This document shows, in pieces, positions 34,252 through 42,731 of a DNA stretch of 64,000 nt. Source of the stretch: CAINVV01 sp036508555 (GTDB taxonomy: Bacteria; Bacteroidota; Bacteroidia; Bacteroidales; Prolixibacteraceae); contig DATCHD010000028.1 in the NCBI GenBank assembly GCA_036508555.1, positions 25,715-89,714 on the forward strand, given 5' to 3'. Under the pieces are notes generated by a model that was not told where the DNA came from, searched no databases, and saw nothing but the letters and a program-made list of their open reading frames with translations. How positions within the stretch are numbered: position 1 is the first letter of the stretch; the number at the start of each line of letters is the position of its first letter. Position numbers and translations under genes: made by a program.

Positions 34252-35136
34252 ATGAAAAAGATCCTGGCAGTGATTAGCGCCGGCAAGGTCCTGGTATCCG
34301 ACGGAGCCTGGGGAACTTTCCTCCAGCAAAAAGGTTTGAAACCGGGTGAATGTCCGGAGGAGTGGAATGTTACTCGTCCCAATGATGTCCTGGCTATTGC
34401 CAGGAGTTATTTTGACGCCGGTGCAGATATGGTCGAAACCAACAGTTTCGGCGGTAGCCGCTTCAAACTAGCCAAATATGGTTTCGGAGAAAAGGTCTTT
34501 GAATTCAATAAGGCTGCAGCGGAGATCAGCAGGCAGGCCGCCGGTCCCGAACGTTTTGTTTTAGGTTCTGTCGGCCCTACCGGGAAGCTGCTCCTCATGG
34601 AAGAGGTGACAGAAGAAGAGCTTTACGAAGCATTTAAAGAACAATGTATGGCCTTGGAAGCAGGCGGCGTTAATGCCATCATGATTGAAACCATGACGGA
34701 TCTGGATGAGGCCAGAATTGCCGTGAAGGCAGCGAAAGAAAATACCTCTTGCGAGGTCTTTTGTACCATGACATTTGAAAAGATCATCGGTGGGGGATTC
34801 CGCACCATGATGGGCATTTCTCCATCCGAAATGGCCGAATCCCTCGTGGAAGCCGGAGCCGATCTGATCGGAACCAACTGCGGTAATGGCATGAAGGATA
34901 TGATTGGCATGGTGAAAGAAATCAGATCGGTTAATCCGACCATACCGGTACTTGTGCATGCCAACGCTGGAATGCCCAGGCTCCTGGATGGAGTGACAAC
35001 TTTCCCGGAGACACCGGAAGACATGGCTTCCAGAGTGAAAGATATCATCGCGGCCGGCGCGAATATTGTTGGCGGCTGTTGCGGCACTACTCCGGCACAC
35101 ATCAGAAAAGTACGAGAAGTCGTTAATGCTTTGTAA
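34252..35136 (+). CDS. Homocysteine S-methyltransferase domain protein (MetH domain 1)
   Basis: The 294-residue protein corresponds to the homocysteine-binding barrel of methionine synthase: VLVSDGAWGTFLQQKGLKPG at the start, zinc-binding Cys210 (TNCGNG) and Cys276-Cys277 (GGCCGTTPAHI). Alone it has no folate or cobalamin domain. The gene 7 bases downstream encodes a MetH activation-type domain, so the two are parts of a split or alternative methyl-transfer system whose corrinoid protein lies outside the window. Confidence 0.9.
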   Translation: MKKILAVISAGKVLVSDGAWGTFLQQKGLKPGECPEEWNVTRPNDVLAIARSYFDAGADMVETNSFGGSRFKLAKYGFGEKVFEFNKAAAEISRQAAGPERFVLGSVGPTGKLLLMEEVTEEELYEAFKEQCMALEAGGVNAIMIETMTDLDEARIAVKAAKENTSCEVFCTMTFEKIIGGGFRTMMGISPSEMAESLVEAGADLIGTNCGNGMKDMIGMVKEIRSVNPTIPVLVHANAGMPRLLDGVTTFPETPEDMASRVKDIIAAGANIVGGCCGTTPAHIRKVREVVNAL

Positions 35137-35143
35137 GTCAAAT

Positions 35144-35833
35144 ATGATGAGGGAATATTCATTCAAGTACAGTGATCTGAGTGTCGATCTTAAGAATTTG
35201 CACAAGGTTCTCGGATTTCCCGATGAACCACTACCTGCTCCTTTTGATGACTACCTGGCTGAGGCACTGGATTTTGCATCACAGCTGACGGAAATAAGGG
35301 CTTCCTGGGTGCTGGCAGAAAATGTGCATATCGATTTCACCCGGGGCTGCATTCACGTTGGGGATAAGACTTTCCTGGTAGGTAAAACAGTGTGTAAAGA
35401 ATTGAGAGGCAGTGAGAAACTGATATTTTTTGTTTGTACTGCAGGACATTCTTTGAGCAAAAAATCGCATGATTTGCTGAAAGGGGAGGATCCGGCGAAG
35501 GGATATTTCTATGACCAGGTAGGAACTTTTGTTGTTGAGGCAGCCGGTGATAAAATGCAAAGCCTTGTCAGAGAGGAGTTTTTGATCAATGGTGAGTGCA
35601 TAACTAACCGGTATAGTCCGGGTTACTGCCACTGGAGCGTCGCCGATCAGCACCTGCTATTTTCCTTGTTTCCATCGACCCCATGTGGGGTAACACTCAC
35701 CGAATCAGCCTTAATGAATCCTGTAAAATCTATAAGCGGGTTAATTGGAATCGGCAGTGAGGTGAAATTCCGGGATTATCCCTGCACACTTTGTTTAAAC
35801 CTGAACTGCATTTATCGCAGGGTAGCATCCTGA
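35144..35833 (+). CDS. MetH activation-domain-like protein
   Basis: A 229-residue stand-alone version of the cobalamin-dependent methionine synthase reactivation domain. NRYSPGYCHWSVADQHLLFSLF matches the AdoMet-binding RYSPGYGxW motif (with Cys for Gly), and CTLCLNLNCIYR is a cysteine-rich tail found in split forms. In full MetH this domain reductively methylates inactive cob(II)alamin. The start is taken at the ATG pair 35144/35147 just after the previous gene. Its likely partner is the homocysteine methyltransferase upstream. Confidence 0.83.
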   Translation: MMREYSFKYSDLSVDLKNLHKVLGFPDEPLPAPFDDYLAEALDFASQLTEIRASWVLAENVHIDFTRGCIHVGDKTFLVGKTVCKELRGSEKLIFFVCTAGHSLSKKSHDLLKGEDPAKGYFYDQVGTFVVEAAGDKMQSLVREEFLINGECITNRYSPGYCHWSVADQHLLFSLFPSTPCGVTLTESALMNPVKSISGLIGIGSEVKFRDYPCTLCLNLNCIYRRVAS

Positions 35834-35901
35834 CTATTTCATTGCCCGAATTATTTACCTAATGTTAATATTCATCCTTTTCAAAAATCAAATCGAATAC
35901 A

Positions 35902-35909
35902 TAACTTTG
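35902..35909 (+). promoter_or_regulatory. Promoter -7 element of the fructose-bisphosphate aldolase gene
   Basis: TAACTTTG fits TAnnTTTG and ends 27 bases before the start codon; a clear -33 element was not found. Confidence 0.5.
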
Positions 35910-35936
35910 TGACCGTCAAATTAAAAACATATCATT

Positions 35937-37016
35937 ATGAATAGAATAGCTGAGGTCGTTAAACCAGGAGTGGTTACAGGAACCGATTTGCAATACATCT
36001 TTAAGGTAGCCAAAGCTAATAGTTTTGCCCTGCCTGCTGTCAATGTTGTAGGCTCATCTTCAGTGAACGCAGTGATGGAAGCTGCCGTTGCTGCCCATGC
36101 TCCGGTCATGATTCAATTTTCCAATGGAGGCGCTATCTTCAATGCAGGAAAAGGATTGAAATTAGAAGGTTTGCAGGCTGGAGTGCTTGGTGGTATTGCG
36201 GGTGCCAGGCATATTCACACCTTAGCCGAAGCATACGGCGTTCGCGTGGTGCTTCACACCGACCATGCCGCAAAAAAATTACTTCCGTGGATTGACGGTC
36301 TGCTCGATGAGAGTGAAAAACACTTTGCCCAGACGGGGAAACCGCTTTTCAGCTCACATATGCTGGATCTTTCCGAAGAGCCGCTTGTCGAAAATATCGC
36401 CATCTGCAAAAAATACCTTGAGCGCATGAGCAAGATCGGCATGACCCTTGAGATTGAATTAGGTATCACAGGTGGGGAAGAGGATGGAATCGATAACAGT
36501 GGTGTCGACAACAGTCTGCTTTATACCCAGCCTGCCGATGTCTGCTATGCTTACGAAGAGCTGAGCAAGATTTCTTCCAATTTTACCATTGCGGCTTCTT
36601 TTGGCAATGTACATGGTGTTTATAAGCCTGGCAATGTGAAACTTATGCCAATTATTCTAAAAAATTCACAGGAATATATCAAGTCAAAATTAGGCCTGAA
36701 AGACGAGCATCCTGTTAATTTTGTTTTCCACGGCGGCTCTGGTTCATCACACGCTGAGATTCGAGAAGCCATCGGTTATGGTGTCGTTAAAATGAATATT
36801 GACACAGATACCCAATGGGCTTACTGGGACGGTATCCGTCTGTTTGAAGCAAAGAATCACGATTATCTGCAGGGTCAGATCGGTAACCCGGAAGGTGCCG
36901 ACAAACCAAACAAGAAATTTTATGATCCTCGCGTTTGGGTAAGAAAAGCAGAAGAGACCTTGATCGCCCGTCTGAAGATCGCTTTCGAAGACCTCAATGC
37001 CATCAACAGCATTTAA
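35937..37016 (+). CDS. Class II fructose-bisphosphate aldolase
   Basis: The 359-residue glycolytic enzyme (E. coli FbaA type) splits fructose 1,6-bisphosphate. Zinc ligands appear in RVVLHTDHAAKK (HTDH), in LEIELGITGGEEDG, in SFGNVHGVY and in FVFHGGSGS; KMNIDTDTQWAYWDGI is typical of the type A subclass. It is a single-gene unit with a promoter in front and a terminator after it. Confidence 0.96.
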   Translation: MNRIAEVVKPGVVTGTDLQYIFKVAKANSFALPAVNVVGSSSVNAVMEAAVAAHAPVMIQFSNGGAIFNAGKGLKLEGLQAGVLGGIAGARHIHTLAEAYGVRVVLHTDHAAKKLLPWIDGLLDESEKHFAQTGKPLFSSHMLDLSEEPLVENIAICKKYLERMSKIGMTLEIELGITGGEEDGIDNSGVDNSLLYTQPADVCYAYEELSKISSNFTIAASFGNVHGVYKPGNVKLMPIILKNSQEYIKSKLGLKDEHPVNFVFHGGSGSSHAEIREAIGYGVVKMNIDTDTQWAYWDGIRLFEAKNHDYLQGQIGNPEGADKPNKKFYDPRVWVRKAEETLIARLKIAFEDLNAINSI

Positions 37017-37041
37017 TTGCTGACAGGATATTGATAAAAGG

Positions 37042-37070
37042 ACCGTCCGGGTAACCGCGACGGTTTTTTT
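37042..37070 (+). terminator. Intrinsic terminator of the fructose-bisphosphate aldolase gene
   Basis: Stem ACCGTC (37042-37047) with GACGGT (37059-37064), followed by a run of T. Confidence 0.85.
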
Positions 37071-37091
37071 ATTGGTATTTTTGGGCATTCT

Positions 37092-37161
37092 ACACGCTCC
37101 AACGGATTTGCAATCCGTTGGAGAAAGATTACCAGCGGATTGCAAATCCGCTGGAGCGTGT
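37092..37161. repeat. Double palindrome, CGGATTTG family, copy 1
   Basis: Two perfect 10-bp-arm palindromes (CCAACGGATT/AATCCGTTGG at 37099-37121, and CCAGCGGATT/AATCCGCTGG at 37132-37154) are joined by AGAAAGATTA. They are enclosed by the outer pair ACACGCTCC (37092-37100) and GGAGCGTGT (37153-37161). The whole unit is a large inverted repeat, much like REP/BIME units. Confidence 0.88.
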
Positions 37162-37174
37162 GCGACCCTCCGGT

Positions 37175-37193
37175 CCCTGAGCCTGTCGAAGGG
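37175..37193. repeat. CTGAGCCTGTCGAAG dispersed repeat
   Basis: CCCTGAGCCTGTCGAAGGG is an imperfect palindrome (CCCT...AGGG) of a widespread intergenic repeat type. Related words recur at 39678-39766. Confidence 0.7.
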
Positions 37194-37218
37194 CCCCATG
37201 GCTTAAATAAATATTACC

Positions 37219-39150
37219 ATGAAGTTGTTGCTTACTTTAGTACTCCTACTTATACTCCCAATTGGGATGTATGCCCAAAAAACAACTTCTTCTCCGAAAA
37301 AAACCGATGCATTGTACCAGGAAGCCCTGACCCTTTCCAAAGAGAGAAATTCCCAAAAGTCTGCCGTGCGACTTCACGAAATTCTGAAGCTAGATTCCAC
37401 TTTTTATATGGCATTCTTTGCTCTGGCCGACCTTTCCCATGAAAGTGGGAAGGAGGATGAGGAGCTTGGATTTCTGCAAAGAGGACTGGCCATTTCCGGA
37501 AGTTCCTATCCTGCTGGTTTTAAATTCCTCGCGCAGATTCTCTTTAAAAGGGCCGAATATACTGCTGCATTAAACAGAATAGAACATTTTGCTACCCTTC
37601 AAAAATCACTCCACCCTGACGAACAGCTCTTGCTCGAATCCTGCCGTTTCTCGGTTTTTGCAGTCAGTCATCCTGTGCCTTTCCAACCCATCGACCCTGG
37701 TTCGTCCATTAACACAGACGCGGAAGAATACTGGCCATCCCTTAATGCTGAGAGTAATGAGCTCATCTTCACACGTATGTTAACAAAGGATGATAACGGT
37801 CTGAAAATCAAGAATCCGCAGGAAGATTTTTATGTTTCTCATAGGGATTCAGGCTACTGGAAAAAGGCCGTACCGCTTGGTCCGCCGGTCAATACAGACG
37901 AAAACGAAGGCGCCCAGACCCTGTCAGCCGACGGGCGGTTACTTATTTTTACCGGATGCGGGAGAACAGATGGTATTGGCAGCTGTGATCTCTACATTTC
38001 AGTTTACGAAAATGGTCACTGGACGGTCCCTGTCAATATGGGAGAGCCCGTCAACAGTGGTGCCTGGGAGTCCCAACCATCCCTGTCAGCCGATGGCAAG
38101 ACCCTCTATTTCGTTAGCAACAGAAGAGGGGGCAAAGGAAATATGGATATCTGGAAAGCGGTGAAGACTTCAGTTTCCCACGAAGGAATACCACTGTTTG
38201 GCGATGTTACCAATGTGGCTGAAATTAACACCTTTGGAAATGATCATTCCCCGTTCATTCATCCGGATGGGAAGACGCTTTACTTCGCCACGGATGGTCG
38301 TCCGGGACTCGGTGGTAGCGATATTTTCGTCACACGTTTGATTGGTGATACCTGGTCTCAGCCTGTGAATTTGGGTTACCCGATCAATACCAACCGGAAT
38401 GAGGAAGGCCTCGTGGTGGAGATTTCAGGAGACAAGGCTTGGTATACAACAGACCGTAAAACAGGTCATGGCAGAGATATTTTTTATTTCACATTGCCGG
38501 ATTCCCTGAAACCTGAACCGGTTTCTTATTTGAAAGGTATTGTCACAGATGCTATCACGGGATTGAGAATAAGTTCGGATATTGTTCTTTCAGACCTGAA
38601 AGCCAACAAAACAGTAACAAATATCACAGCAGCTGAGAACCAGGGGGAATTTCTGATTTGTTTACCCTCCGGGAAGAATTATGGATTGAACGTCACCCGG
38701 AAAGGGTATCTTTTTTATTCCGAAAACATTTTAGTGTCTTTAGGCCATTCAAAATTGAGTCCGAAAGAGGTGACAATACGGCTGCAGCTTGTCGCACCGG
38801 GGGTGTTCACTACCTTGAAAAATATTTTCTTTGAGACCAATTCTTGGTTATTGCAGAAAGAATCAACTACTCAACTGGATGAAATGGCCCGGTTCATGCT
38901 GCAAAATCCTGAAATAGTGATGGAGGTGACGGGTCATACAGATCATGTTGGATCCGAAGCTTACAACCTCGAGTTATCCAGTAAACGGGCAGAGACAGTG
39001 GTCGCTGAACTTAAGAAAAGAAACATCCCGGCCTGGCGCCTCAAAAGCAGGGGAATGGGATATTCAGTGCCTGTTGGCGATAACAATACGGAAGAGGGTA
39101 GGAGTGCCAACCGGCGCACGGAGTTCAAGGTGCTGAAGAGTGAAAAGTGA
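37219..39150 (+). CDS. OmpA-family protein with TPR and PD40 repeats
   Basis: A 643-residue exported envelope protein: signal peptide MKLLLTLVLLLILPIGMYAQ, a TPR-like helical region (about 30-130), WD40-like PD40 repeats (about 155-420, e.g. EYWPSLNAESNELIFTR, GAQTLSADGRLLIFTG, SQPSLSADGKTLYFVS), a CarboxypepD_reg-like beta domain (about 435-520), and a C-terminal OmpA peptidoglycan-binding domain (about 535-643, with VTGHTDHVGSEAYNLELS and RRTEF). The family links the outer membrane to peptidoglycan and, in some Bacteroidota, serves secretion or gliding machines. It is flanked on both sides by the same palindromic repeat. Confidence 0.9.
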   Translation: MKLLLTLVLLLILPIGMYAQKTTSSPKKTDALYQEALTLSKERNSQKSAVRLHEILKLDSTFYMAFFALADLSHESGKEDEELGFLQRGLAISGSSYPAGFKFLAQILFKRAEYTAALNRIEHFATLQKSLHPDEQLLLESCRFSVFAVSHPVPFQPIDPGSSINTDAEEYWPSLNAESNELIFTRMLTKDDNGLKIKNPQEDFYVSHRDSGYWKKAVPLGPPVNTDENEGAQTLSADGRLLIFTGCGRTDGIGSCDLYISVYENGHWTVPVNMGEPVNSGAWESQPSLSADGKTLYFVSNRRGGKGNMDIWKAVKTSVSHEGIPLFGDVTNVAEINTFGNDHSPFIHPDGKTLYFATDGRPGLGGSDIFVTRLIGDTWSQPVNLGYPINTNRNEEGLVVEISGDKAWYTTDRKTGHGRDIFYFTLPDSLKPEPVSYLKGIVTDAITGLRISSDIVLSDLKANKTVTNITAAENQGEFLICLPSGKNYGLNVTRKGYLFYSENILVSLGHSKLSPKEVTIRLQLVAPGVFTTLKNIFFETNSWLLQKESTTQLDEMARFMLQNPEIVMEVTGHTDHVGSEAYNLELSSKRAETVVAELKKRNIPAWRLKSRGMGYSVPVGDNNTEEGRSANRRTEFKVLKSEK

Positions 39151-39153
39151 AAA

Positions 39154-39209
39154 ATCGCTCCAACGGGATCGCTCCAACTGATCGCTCCAACGGATTTGCA
39201 ATCCGTTGG
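39154..39209. repeat. CGGATTTG-family palindrome, copy 2, with triple ATCGCTCCAAC
   Basis: ATCGCTCCAAC occurs three times (39154, 39168, 39181), then the palindrome CCAACGGATT/AATCCGTTGG (39187-39209), identical to the left arm of copy 1. It is again followed by GAAAGATTACC, but the second palindrome is missing or decayed. Confidence 0.85.
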
Positions 39210-39261
39210 GGAAAGATTACCGGCGTCTAACGGAGTCGAAGGGTATAATGAAAAATGAAAA

Positions 39262-39654
39262 ATGAATAATGAAAAGGGAGCAAAAATGATTGATGGAATT
39301 TTGGGGAGAGGGACTCGTGTTCGGAAGGAGTTTTTTTTGTTTGTGATTGTAATATTTTTGTTGTCAGGATGTTCGGTCGAATCAAAATTGAACAGAAATT
39401 ACAAAGGAAAACCGTTTACTGAAGTGATGACTGCAATGGGAGCTCCTACCAACATTGAAAACAGGATTGGTGGCGGCACCATCCGGACTTATGAATCGAA
39501 AAAGATGCTGAAACCCGCTCCGATCAATACCGGACAATTTCAATACGACCAGTTCAAAAGCCCGAAAGTGATGCAGACAATCGTTACTACATTTATTGTT
39601 GACCCTGCCGGGAAGGTCGTGGAGGTAAAATACAGCAACGACTACAGCCGCTAA
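39262..39654 (+). CDS. Small lipoprotein, possibly SmpA/OmlA-like
   Basis: A 130-residue protein with a hydrophobic segment and lipobox (IFLLSGCS). The start could be 39262 or the ATG at 39286. The mature part, KPFTEVMTAMGAPTNIENRIGGGTIRTYESKK, has the short helix-turn plus GxPT pattern seen in BamE/SmpA-like proteins, but the match is too short to be sure. No clear partner is adjacent. Confidence 0.65.
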   Translation: MNNEKGAKMIDGILGRGTRVRKEFFLFVIVIFLLSGCSVESKLNRNYKGKPFTEVMTAMGAPTNIENRIGGGTIRTYESKKMLKPAPINTGQFQYDQFKSPKVMQTIVTTFIVDPAGKVVEVKYSNDYSR

Positions 39655-39677
39655 TATTGCCACACTATTTACAATAC

Positions 39678-39766
39678 CCTTCGATCCTTCGACAAGCTCA
39701 TGGGAGTCCAGGCTCAGGGATCGGTGCACTTTACCCTTCGGCTCCGTTTCACTTCGCTCAGGGACC
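39678..39766. repeat. Cluster of CTTCGACAAGCTCA / CTTCGCTCAGGGACC repeats
   Basis: The stretch holds CCTTCGACAAGCTCA, CAGGCTCAGGGATCGG and CACTTCGCTCAGGGACCGG, pieces of the dispersed repeat family seen at 37175. No gene is present between the lipoprotein and tRNA-Leu. Confidence 0.6.
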
Positions 39767-39821
39767 GGTAGATTTTTCACTTTTATTTCATTATACGTTT
39801 TTCATTTTTCGCTTTCTTTTA

Positions 39822-39829
39822 TACATTTG
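39822..39829 (+). promoter_or_regulatory. Promoter -7 element of tRNA-Leu
   Basis: TACATTTG followed by C, 18 bases before the tRNA; the same word precedes tRNA-Pro. Confidence 0.65.
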
Positions 39830-39847
39830 CACTCGCTTAAAAGTTCT

Positions 39848-39934
39848 GCCCAGATGGTGAAATTGGTAGACACGCCAGCTTGAGGGGCTGGTGCCGGTTA
39901 CGGTGTGCAAGTTCGAGTCTTGTTCTGGGCACCA
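39848..39934 (+). tRNA. tRNA-Leu (anticodon GAG)
   Basis: A class II tRNA with a long variable arm: acceptor GCCCAGA/TCTGGGC, anticodon stem CCAGC/GCTGG around TTGAGGG (anticodon GAG, codon CUC), T arm AGTTCGAGTCT, discriminator A, and CCA encoded at 39932-39934. A terminator follows at once. Confidence 0.95.
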
Positions 39935-39943
39935 TGATTGTAC

Positions 39944-39970
39944 AAAACCCACTGAATTTCAGTGGGTTTT
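39944..39970 (+). terminator. Intrinsic terminator after tRNA-Leu
   Basis: AAAACCCACTGA and TCAGTGGGTTTT form a perfect 12-bp stem around ATT. The A/T flanks make it work on either strand. Confidence 0.88.
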
Positions 39971-40102
39971 GTTGTTGTTTTGGAATACAACCGTTATGGG
40001 GCTCCCAATTCTATTTGCCTTCATTTTAATCATTTAAGAATGTAATTTTAACTACGACATGATTTGGCGTAGTTGATCCTTACCTTTACCTAAAAATTAA
40101 TT

Positions 40103-40255
40103 ATGCTCACATTCACCGCTATCGATTTTGAGACTGCCAATCCGGATCCCTGGAGCATTTGCCAGGTGGGTCTGGTTAGGGTGGAAGATGGGATTATTCA
40201 CGTCGCTCATAACGGATCCTCTTTTGATTTCAGGGTACTGGAGAAGACCCTTTAA
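40103..40255 (+). pseudogene. DnaQ-type 3'-5' exonuclease, internally deleted and truncated
   Basis: The 50-codon frame starts MLTFTAIDFETANPDPWSIC, the ExoI motif (DFET) of DEDD exonucleases, runs to VRVEDGII, and then continues in frame as HVAHNGSSFDFRVLEKTL, which is the ExoII motif region (AHNASFDFRVL) normally about 50 residues further on. It stops there without ExoIII. So it lost an internal segment and its C-terminal half and is not a working enzyme. Confidence 0.8.
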
Positions 40256-40278
40256 AATATCCGTTCATTTTGCTGAGG

Positions 40279-42642
40279 TCATTCATAGCTGTCCTTGGCG
40301 ACATTTCCCAGTTTTATGGTCAATTTGCCTCCTGCAACAACTGTTGAAAAAGGAACAAACGTTTCTGAGAGGTTTTTCCCATTAACTGCCATTGATTGGA
40401 TGTAAAAATTTTCAGGGCTGTTATTTTCTGTTTCAATAACAAATTTTTCTCCGGGGTAATATTTCTTATTCAAGTTGATGGTGATTTTATCGAAAACAGG
40501 ACTACCAATGCCGAACCTGGATTCCGGGGTAATCAAGCCTTTTACATCAAAAAGTCCGATTCCGGCCATTACATACCATCCACCCAGTTGTCCCTGGTCT
40601 TCATCCTGGCCAAACCCATAGCCATGGATTCCCTCTGTACCGTAAAAATCGTTACATATTGCCCTAACCCATTTTTGGGTCTTTGAAGGCATACCTGAAT
40701 GATTGAATAACCAGGAGTAATGCAAACAAGGCTGGTTTCCGTGGTTATATAGTTTTTTGATGCCTGCGAAAGCATCAATAACCTCTCCTCCGCCAAAAAG
40801 ATCTTTCTCGGAAATGATAAATATGCTGTCGAGACGATTATTGAATTCAACCTTCCCGATTTTGGCAATTATTCCTTCGGGATCATGCGGGACATAAAAA
40901 GAATACTGGTAGGCGTTGCCCTCCTGAAATCCGTTAAATGCCTCTTTTGGGTCGAATTCTGCAAGAAACTCTCCATTTTCAAGCTTGGGCCACATTAGTT
41001 TGAACCCGGGATGAAAGATTTTTTCCCATCCTTTTGACAGATCCATCAATATTTTATAATCAGACTCTTTCCCAAGAGACCTTGCAAACTGTGCTACAGC
41101 AAAAGATGTATATGAATATTCCAGCGTATGAGAGCAGGAAAACTTCCACAACTCGGAGTAGGCGTTCATCTTTTTCACATAGGGCACATAACCAAATTTC
41201 ACAAATTGACCCACATCCATTTTACCGGCACCCATTATCCGGTTCTCGGAGGTTACCTCATTTTTCAGTGAAGCCCTGTATCCTTCCTGAATGTCAAAAT
41301 CCCGGATACCGCACATATATGCTGCTACGATCGCCAATGGTACCTGGTTCGTCCCGACACCTGAAATAAACTTGCTAGTTGCCAGTCCGTCGCCCAACCA
41401 TCCTGTATCCTTGTAAACCAGCAAATGACTCTGAATGAAATCGGATAAGTATTCAGGGTATACAAGTGCCCATAATTGAATGAGGTTCCATTGTGTTCCC
41501 CATATCGCATCGGTATTGTAAAGATTGTGGATGGGTTTGCCTGTTTTATCAAGAGGTATTTGGCCTGCTGTGCCGTTGTTTTTAGGGTAAGCGCCATTTA
41601 CATCGTTTGCCAGTCCGCGGCCCAGCAAAGCATGATACAGACCCGTGTAAAACTTAACTTTGTCTTTATGGTTTTTCCCTTCAACCCGGATTCTGCCAAG
41701 GTAGGAGTTCCAGGTTTTGTGAGCCATCTCCCGGGCATCATCGAAGTTTAATTCAGCAGCTTCCTGCATCAGGTTTAGCCTGGCATTTTCAACGGAAGTA
41801 TAAGAAAGCCCTGCTTTAATCACGATACTTTCACTGTTTTTAGTGTCAAAGGTCAGATAAAGTCCGGCACCGGCACCTGAGGCCTCTTTTTTTCCGGGTC
41901 CAACAACTGATCCGTGAAATATCCCGAAAGAGCCTGGTTTTTTATCAATTTCAGCAGAGAAATACATGATAACACTCGATCCTGCCTGGTATTTATTTAT
42001 ATAGACAGGAATGGTTTCAACATAACCTTCTATTCTGCCATCGCTGTTAATTTTAACCAGGGCATTTTTTACCTCGCCGCTCTCCCCCTGCTTATTCCCG
42101 ATATCAAACAAAATGTTAGACTGCTTACCGGCAGGGAATGTGTAGCGGTGATAACTGACCCGTTTGGCTGCGGTCACTTCAGCTCTAATGCCGTAATCCT
42201 TCAACAGGACAGAATAATATCCGGGCTGAACGATCTCATCTTTTTTTTCGAAGGATGACCGGTAACCTGATCCGGCAGAATCCAGGTTTCCCGGAACCGT
42301 GATAAGTTTGCCGGTTGTCGGCATAAAAACGATACCTCCAATCTGGTTCTCATGGAAATTCGGAAAACCCTCAATCGAATTATGTCTGGAGTCATAACCC
42401 ACAGCCTGCCAGCCACTTTTGTTTCCGAGATGTCCGTTGGTAGAAGGACCTGGTTTTGCCATACCGAAAGGAATCGCCCCCGGTGCGAAATGGAACCATC
42501 TGCAATGAGCTGTGCCGATCAGGGGATCGACATATTGGGTCAGATCCTCCGGATCCGCCGCAAGATTGCCTGTGTAACCAAAGGTTGATAGATTCAGGCT
42601 AAACAGGAATAGAAAGAGCAGGAGGCTGAATGTCCTTTTCAC
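40279..42642 (-). CDS. GH92 alpha-mannosidase, secreted
   Basis: The 787-residue exo-alpha-mannosidase has a signal peptide (MKRTFSLLLFLFLFSLNLSTFG). GH92 marks in order: YVDPLIGTAHCRWFHFAPGAIPFGMAKPGP (N-domain), the catalytic-domain blocks FQEGNAYQYSFYVPHDP and NHGNQPCLHYSWLFNHSG, and GFGQDEDQGQLGGWYVMAGIGLFDV. Family members are calcium-dependent inverting enzymes that trim alpha-mannose from N-glycans or mannans. It follows a GH95 gene on the same strand after a 90-base gap. No SusC/SusD pair is present. Confidence 0.93.
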   Translation of the reverse strand: MKRTFSLLLFLFLFSLNLSTFGYTGNLAADPEDLTQYVDPLIGTAHCRWFHFAPGAIPFGMAKPGPSTNGHLGNKSGWQAVGYDSRHNSIEGFPNFHENQIGGIVFMPTTGKLITVPGNLDSAGSGYRSSFEKKDEIVQPGYYSVLLKDYGIRAEVTAAKRVSYHRYTFPAGKQSNILFDIGNKQGESGEVKNALVKINSDGRIEGYVETIPVYINKYQAGSSVIMYFSAEIDKKPGSFGIFHGSVVGPGKKEASGAGAGLYLTFDTKNSESIVIKAGLSYTSVENARLNLMQEAAELNFDDAREMAHKTWNSYLGRIRVEGKNHKDKVKFYTGLYHALLGRGLANDVNGAYPKNNGTAGQIPLDKTGKPIHNLYNTDAIWGTQWNLIQLWALVYPEYLSDFIQSHLLVYKDTGWLGDGLATSKFISGVGTNQVPLAIVAAYMCGIRDFDIQEGYRASLKNEVTSENRIMGAGKMDVGQFVKFGYVPYVKKMNAYSELWKFSCSHTLEYSYTSFAVAQFARSLGKESDYKILMDLSKGWEKIFHPGFKLMWPKLENGEFLAEFDPKEAFNGFQEGNAYQYSFYVPHDPEGIIAKIGKVEFNNRLDSIFIISEKDLFGGGEVIDAFAGIKKLYNHGNQPCLHYSWLFNHSGMPSKTQKWVRAICNDFYGTEGIHGYGFGQDEDQGQLGGWYVMAGIGLFDVKGLITPESRFGIGSPVFDKITINLNKKYYPGEKFVIETENNSPENFYIQSMAVNGKNLSETFVPFSTVVAGGKLTIKLGNVAKDSYE

Positions 42643-42731
42643 ACGTATATAATTGGATTGGTTTTTTTGATTCGTTCGGATTAAAAGGAATTTTGCTGGT
42701 TAAATATACAAAATTTGATGAGGTGTAGTAG

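Noticed and set aside
34561..35205. 214-codon minus-strand frame
   Set aside because: Antisense to the homocysteine methyltransferase gene with its zinc Cys motifs.
37092..39209. CRISPR array
   Set aside because: The repeats are palindromic, irregularly placed and separated by a whole gene; no spacer-repeat periodicity and no cas genes exist.
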